From Tetraselmis striata (lineage: Eukaryota > Chlorophyta > Chlorodendrophyceae > Chlorodendrales > Chlorodendraceae): a DNA stretch of 64,000 nt. The stretch spans positions 124,001 to 188,000 of the forward strand of contig VCJN01002819.1 in assembly GCA_006384855.1 (NCBI GenBank), read 5' to 3'. This document shows positions 60,598 to 64,000 of the stretch, one piece after another. How positions within the stretch are numbered: the stretch's first letter is position 1; the number at the start of each line of letters is the position of its first letter. The notes below the pieces were generated by a model. That model was not told the DNA's origin and did not search any database. It saw nothing but the letters and a program-made list of their open reading frames with translations. A program made the translations under genes and the position numbers.

Positions 60598-61439
60598 GGT
60601 ACCCGGACGGGGGACGGCGGGAGGGGGGCAAAAGACCTGGCTATTGTAAGCAAAGATGTTTTGCAAGCTGTTTTGACATGCCATGGAGTGGCAGATGTTG
60701 CATCCCGACTGTACGCGGCCGCCAGGTCGCCCCCACCGCATGCGCACCAGCCGCCTCCCGACACCGGCTGTACTACTACCCCCAAAGGGCTTGGCATAGG
60801 TACCTACAAGGTCTCTAGACATAGGTCGGGCACTGTGGTGACTGCCACTACGGCCAGAGGTACTGAAGGGCGGGTACGCGTACGCGTACGTTAAAATGTC
60901 CGATTTCCGGGCCCGGAACTGCGCTGTGGCGGCCGCCAAAAAGTGGTATACACCGTTTTGCCCTTTTCAAACTTTTAAAAATATTCAAAATTGCTAACCC
61001 GCCTGTCCACCCACCCACCCGCCGCTATGAGGACCTCCGTCACCAAAGGCGCTCGTATATTAGCCCGCCGAGGCCGGGCCCATGCTACCCCTGCGTGACG
61101 ACCAGCGTCGGTGCCATCGTGCTCGGCTGTTCGGCAACGTTACCGAGTCCGTCGGCGAGGGCAATAAATGGATGGTTCGCAGGGACGACGCCCCGGCCGC
61201 CGTCCAAGATCCCGGCCAGTCACTCCGCTGCGAGTAGATGGTCGCACCCCTCCCTCGGCTGCCTCTTCGCCACGAGGTCAAGTGACTGCCGTCGGCCCTT
61301 TCGTGCCGCCCTGCCTTGCCGTTGCTGTTGACGCGAGTGCGAGGGCGTTGGCGGGTGGTAGTCTTGGATCGATTTTTGCAGCATTATCGTTTTCGACACC
61401 GGCACCCCCACCGAGATCCCATCCATCCATGCGACCTCT
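60598..61439. other. Spacer between the convergent pair and the piggyBac relic
   Basis: No gene supported. It has a CG-rich alternating patch (GGGTACGCGTACGCGTACG near 60871-60890) and a short AT-rich stretch near 60970. Confidence 0.4.
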
Positions 61440-62565
61440 TACCCAGGCTCTATCGCAGCGACCGAGCCCCATGCATGCCGACAAGCTGGACCTATGCCGA
61501 GTCGCAAGACAGCCAGCCAAGCGGCGAGCTCGCCGAGGAGCTAGGCGATAGCTCCGACGATGAGGAGGCGCCGGAGCAATATGTCGGCGGCGACGCCTCA
61601 CCCGACGACGGCCACGAGGATGCCGCCTGGATCTCTCCGGATCCTGGCAACACCGTCGTCCTGAAGCAAGGCAGCAACATTGCAACTTGGCCAGTCGTCA
61701 ACTTTGACATCGCTGAGGAGATGGCCAAGATGCGAGACACTACCGCAGCACAGCGAGAGGCGGCTCGTACCTTGCCAGTTGGGCTGCGAGATGGGCTGCC
61801 CATTGCCGGCGTTGGCATCGTCGACCTGGCCCAGCTCTTGGCTATGATGTACCCAAGCGACATGTCTGCCGACGTGGAGAAGGTTAATGCTGCTGGACTT
61901 TGCGCTGTTCCGCAACACACAAGCTTATCAACATGCGTGAGTATGTTAGGTTTTGGGGGCTGGTCATCGCAGGCGCGCTGTACTATCAACAAAGCGGGAG
62001 CTGTGGGCTACCAACATCACGTTTGATGGCCTTCGTGACCAGCCTAATAACTTGCATCGCTAAATGCCCCTCACCGTTTCAAGTCTATCCGGTCGCTGAT
62101 CAAGTACGCTAAGGCCGATCTCGACTCTACGGCGTGGATCCGCCGTGATGCGACCGAGTTCAACGCCCCCGCGCGACAATTCTGGACACCGGGATCTTTG
62201 CTACTTTGGATGAGAGCATGTCCGCCCACCAGCCCAGGGCAACCAAGTTGGGCGGCTTTCCCAACCTGAGCTTCATCTATCGGAAGCCCAAGCCGCTGGC
62301 CGCTGAGATGAAGATAGTATGTGACTGCGACACCGGTGTGATGACCTACATCGAGATCCAGGAGGGGAGATACCCTATGCGTGTGAAGCCGCATGAAGCC
62401 GCACGGCGCCCCTTAATCGCAAAGACGGTCCAACAACTACAACGTGGCCGGCAGAACACTCAGGTCGCCTCCACCCGCACGCCAATAACGATTAATTTTA
62501 AGACCGTTGTTAAGACCGACCAAGGGGGGGGGGGGCACAAGGGCGCCAATCCGAATTTGCATTGA
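61440..62565 (+). mobile_element. piggyBac-type DNA transposon, broken transposase
   Basis: Conserved pieces of a piggyBac-like DDE transposase occur in order: an acidic N-terminal part (EELGDSSDDEEAPEQ), MREYVRFWGLVIAGALYYQ with ELWATNITFDGL, then RFKSIRSLIKYAKADLD, and the segment around the second catalytic Asp, DESMSAHQPRATKLGGFPNL with RKPKPLAAEMKIVCD and IEIQEGRYPMR. They lie in different frames: shifts occur near 61910, near 62060-62080 and near 62190, and the C-terminal third is missing beyond about 62400. It is therefore inactive. Terminal inverted repeats and TTAA targets were not found by eye. Confidence 0.75.
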
Positions 62566-63479
62566 TTGCGGCTCTCAGTGGTTGAGCGGGTGACTAAGAA
62601 TATGGAAGTCAGTGGCTTTAGAATATGTAAGAATATGTAAGTCGAACTGCCGGGCCGTGAGAGCTTAGTCGTCATTGCATATCCGTACTGGTGTTGTCTC
62701 GTCATAAAGACGCAGTGATTCGGTACCTAGGTGTGTTGCGACTTGAATGTGGTCCTGAAAAGTTGGCGGATGCGCGGATATGCTTGCTGGTGTTGGCTCT
62801 CCTAGGCAATATGTCCGGATTACGAGTACCCTAGCTCTCCTAGGCAGTATGTCCGGATTACGAGTACTTGCTCTCGTAATACCGGCAATCCTTTACATGA
62901 CTCGCTGTTTGCCCACTCGGAAGAGCGATGGTGTCCGATAGATTCCCAACGCCATGCCATCTCATGGCAATATCGTGCGGCGGGCCCATGTCTCGGGTCA
63001 TCCGTTTGATGCATTAGCCCTTCGCGGTCCGAATGAAGCAACGGTCTAATGGCTATGCCCTGGGGTGAACTTTACGTTATTTTACTTTTACGTTTTAAGT
63101 TATTTAGAACCGGTAGTACACATGTTTTAGACAGATACACGCACATAAATAGGAATTATGTCATGTCCACCGACTAATACCGACTCGAGCGCCTCAATGG
63201 CGCGTTTACCCTTCGTAACCCGGTCGTCTACTATGTGCCGCATACCTAAGCCCTAGCTAGTTAATGACCGCACCCAAAAGACCTATATTCATTCACAACC
63301 GGTATCCGTTCCCCCGCCCCAACATGCCATCGGACAGCTTGTTCGCGTAACGCGGTCTCGTCGGAATGTCGGCCTAATGCCATCACTCCACACTTTAAGC
63401 AACGCAAACCCCATTAAAAAAAAATTTCATTGTTTGATAAAAATGGCCCTCCGCCCATTGCGAGAAGCGGGCAAACATG
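62566..63479. other. Gene-poor stretch before the LINE fragment
   Basis: AT-richer sequence with no coding pattern; contains the 34-base tandem repeat described separately. Confidence 0.4.
62796..62867. repeat. Tandem 34-base repeat, two copies
   Basis: Units 62796-62829 and 62834-62867 both read GCTCTCCTAGGC, then ATATGTCCGGAT or GTATGTCCGGAT, then TACGAGTAC; they differ at one base and are separated by four. Confidence 0.9.
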
Positions 63480-64000
63480 GCATGCATGTTATCGAACGAG
63501 CATGTGATAGCACCATCGTCGGCCGCGTAGAATTGACTTGGCATGTACCCGTAGTGGTTGCCTTGCCGCTAATGTGTCGGTGCACCCTGATACATCACAC
63601 CCTAGATGTTCTACCCCATCGAATATATCGTTAATAATAATTAGGATGGGGGAAGCGGGGCACCCCTGTCGGAGGCCACGCTCTATGGGTATGGGGTCTG
63701 ATATGGTGTTCCCGGCGGGCCACCCGTGTCTTATTAACCCGTACCTCACTATCCCTGTATAAAGTTTTAATGAAGGTAAGCATATATATGACCCATGACT
63801 CCTATGACTTGTAGTTTAAGGCATGAAAGCTCATGAGGTACGGTGTCATGTGCCTTCCTAGAGTAAATAAATCCCGCGCGCGTACGTGGGTAGACCTAAC
63901 GCTTGGCGACGAGCCGCGATATGGAACAAGCTGGCGAATTGCACGAAGCCCTCCTCATTCCGCATAAAACCCGCTTCATTGCCAACGGCGGATGATCCCT
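63480..64000 (-). mobile_element. LINE-type reverse transcriptase fragment, cut by window end
   Basis: On the - strand the non-LTR reverse-transcriptase core is readable: an AHDTVPHELM-like block (63780-63860), FIKTLYRDSEVRV, then IERGLRQGCPASPILIIIND, the hallmark GxRQGCPxSPxLF block, and further on FYAADDGAI at the position of the catalytic YxDD. The blocks lie in different frames, so the copy is decayed. The upstream part lies beyond the window. Clade cannot be decided from this piece. Confidence 0.75.

Overview
The window looks like nuclear DNA of a green alga (Chlorophyta, perhaps a trebouxiophyte). The signs are GC-rich coding exons split by many short GT-AG introns, TGTAA polyadenylation motifs behind several genes, plant-type TTTAGGG-like telomeric patches, organelle-type presequences, a PPR protein, and DIRS/PAT-type tyrosine-recombinase retroelements. 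This placement is an inference; no marker rRNA is present. Introns very often carry uninterrupted poly-C or poly-G tracts of 15 to 36 bases.

Layout. 0-7 kb: the 3' part of a gene for a protein with two GYF domains (+), then the 3' part of an unassigned gene (-) and a possible membrane-protein exon. 7.2-9.3 kb: an AT-rich, gene-poor stretch. 9.3-10.8 kb: a short non-autonomous LTR element with matching target-site duplications. 11.2-13.1 kb: a small MATH-domain gene and a decayed tyrosine-kinase-like pseudogene, both (-). 14.6-17.8 kb: a young DIRS-like element with split direct repeats, a gag-like ORF and an intact tyrosine recombinase, but no reverse transcriptase. 18.1-21.3 kb: two compact host genes, a cytochrome c oxidase subunit 5b homologue (+) and an FSH1-family serine hydrolase (-). 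21.3-25.7 kb: transposon debris, including a broken DIRS-type RT-RNase H relic and half of a long-inverted-repeat element.

25.7-36.3 kb: an 18-exon gene for NAA25, the auxiliary subunit of the NatB N-terminal acetyltransferase; all exon phases agree and give about 1,036 residues. Its last exon lies in a 4.2-4.4 kb tandem duplication (35.5-44.1 kb), so a second, near-identical last exon sits at 40.3 kb. Each unit also carries a roughly 3 kb element with long terminal inverted repeats and no clear gene.

44.4-55.2 kb: two (-) genes, one unassigned and one a pentatricopeptide-repeat protein with an S1 RNA-binding domain and an organelle-type presequence. 55-64 kb is mostly mobile DNA: a convergent pair of unrecognised genes, a broken piggyBac transposase and a LINE reverse-transcriptase fragment running off the end.

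The host genes serve separate housekeeping tasks (translation or RNA binding, respiration, N-terminal acetylation, organelle RNA processing). I see no operon-like logic. The notable biology is in the mobile elements and in how they and the tandem duplication have reshaped the 3' end of NAA25. Exon borders were read by eye from GT-AG sites, reading-frame continuity and protein resemblance.
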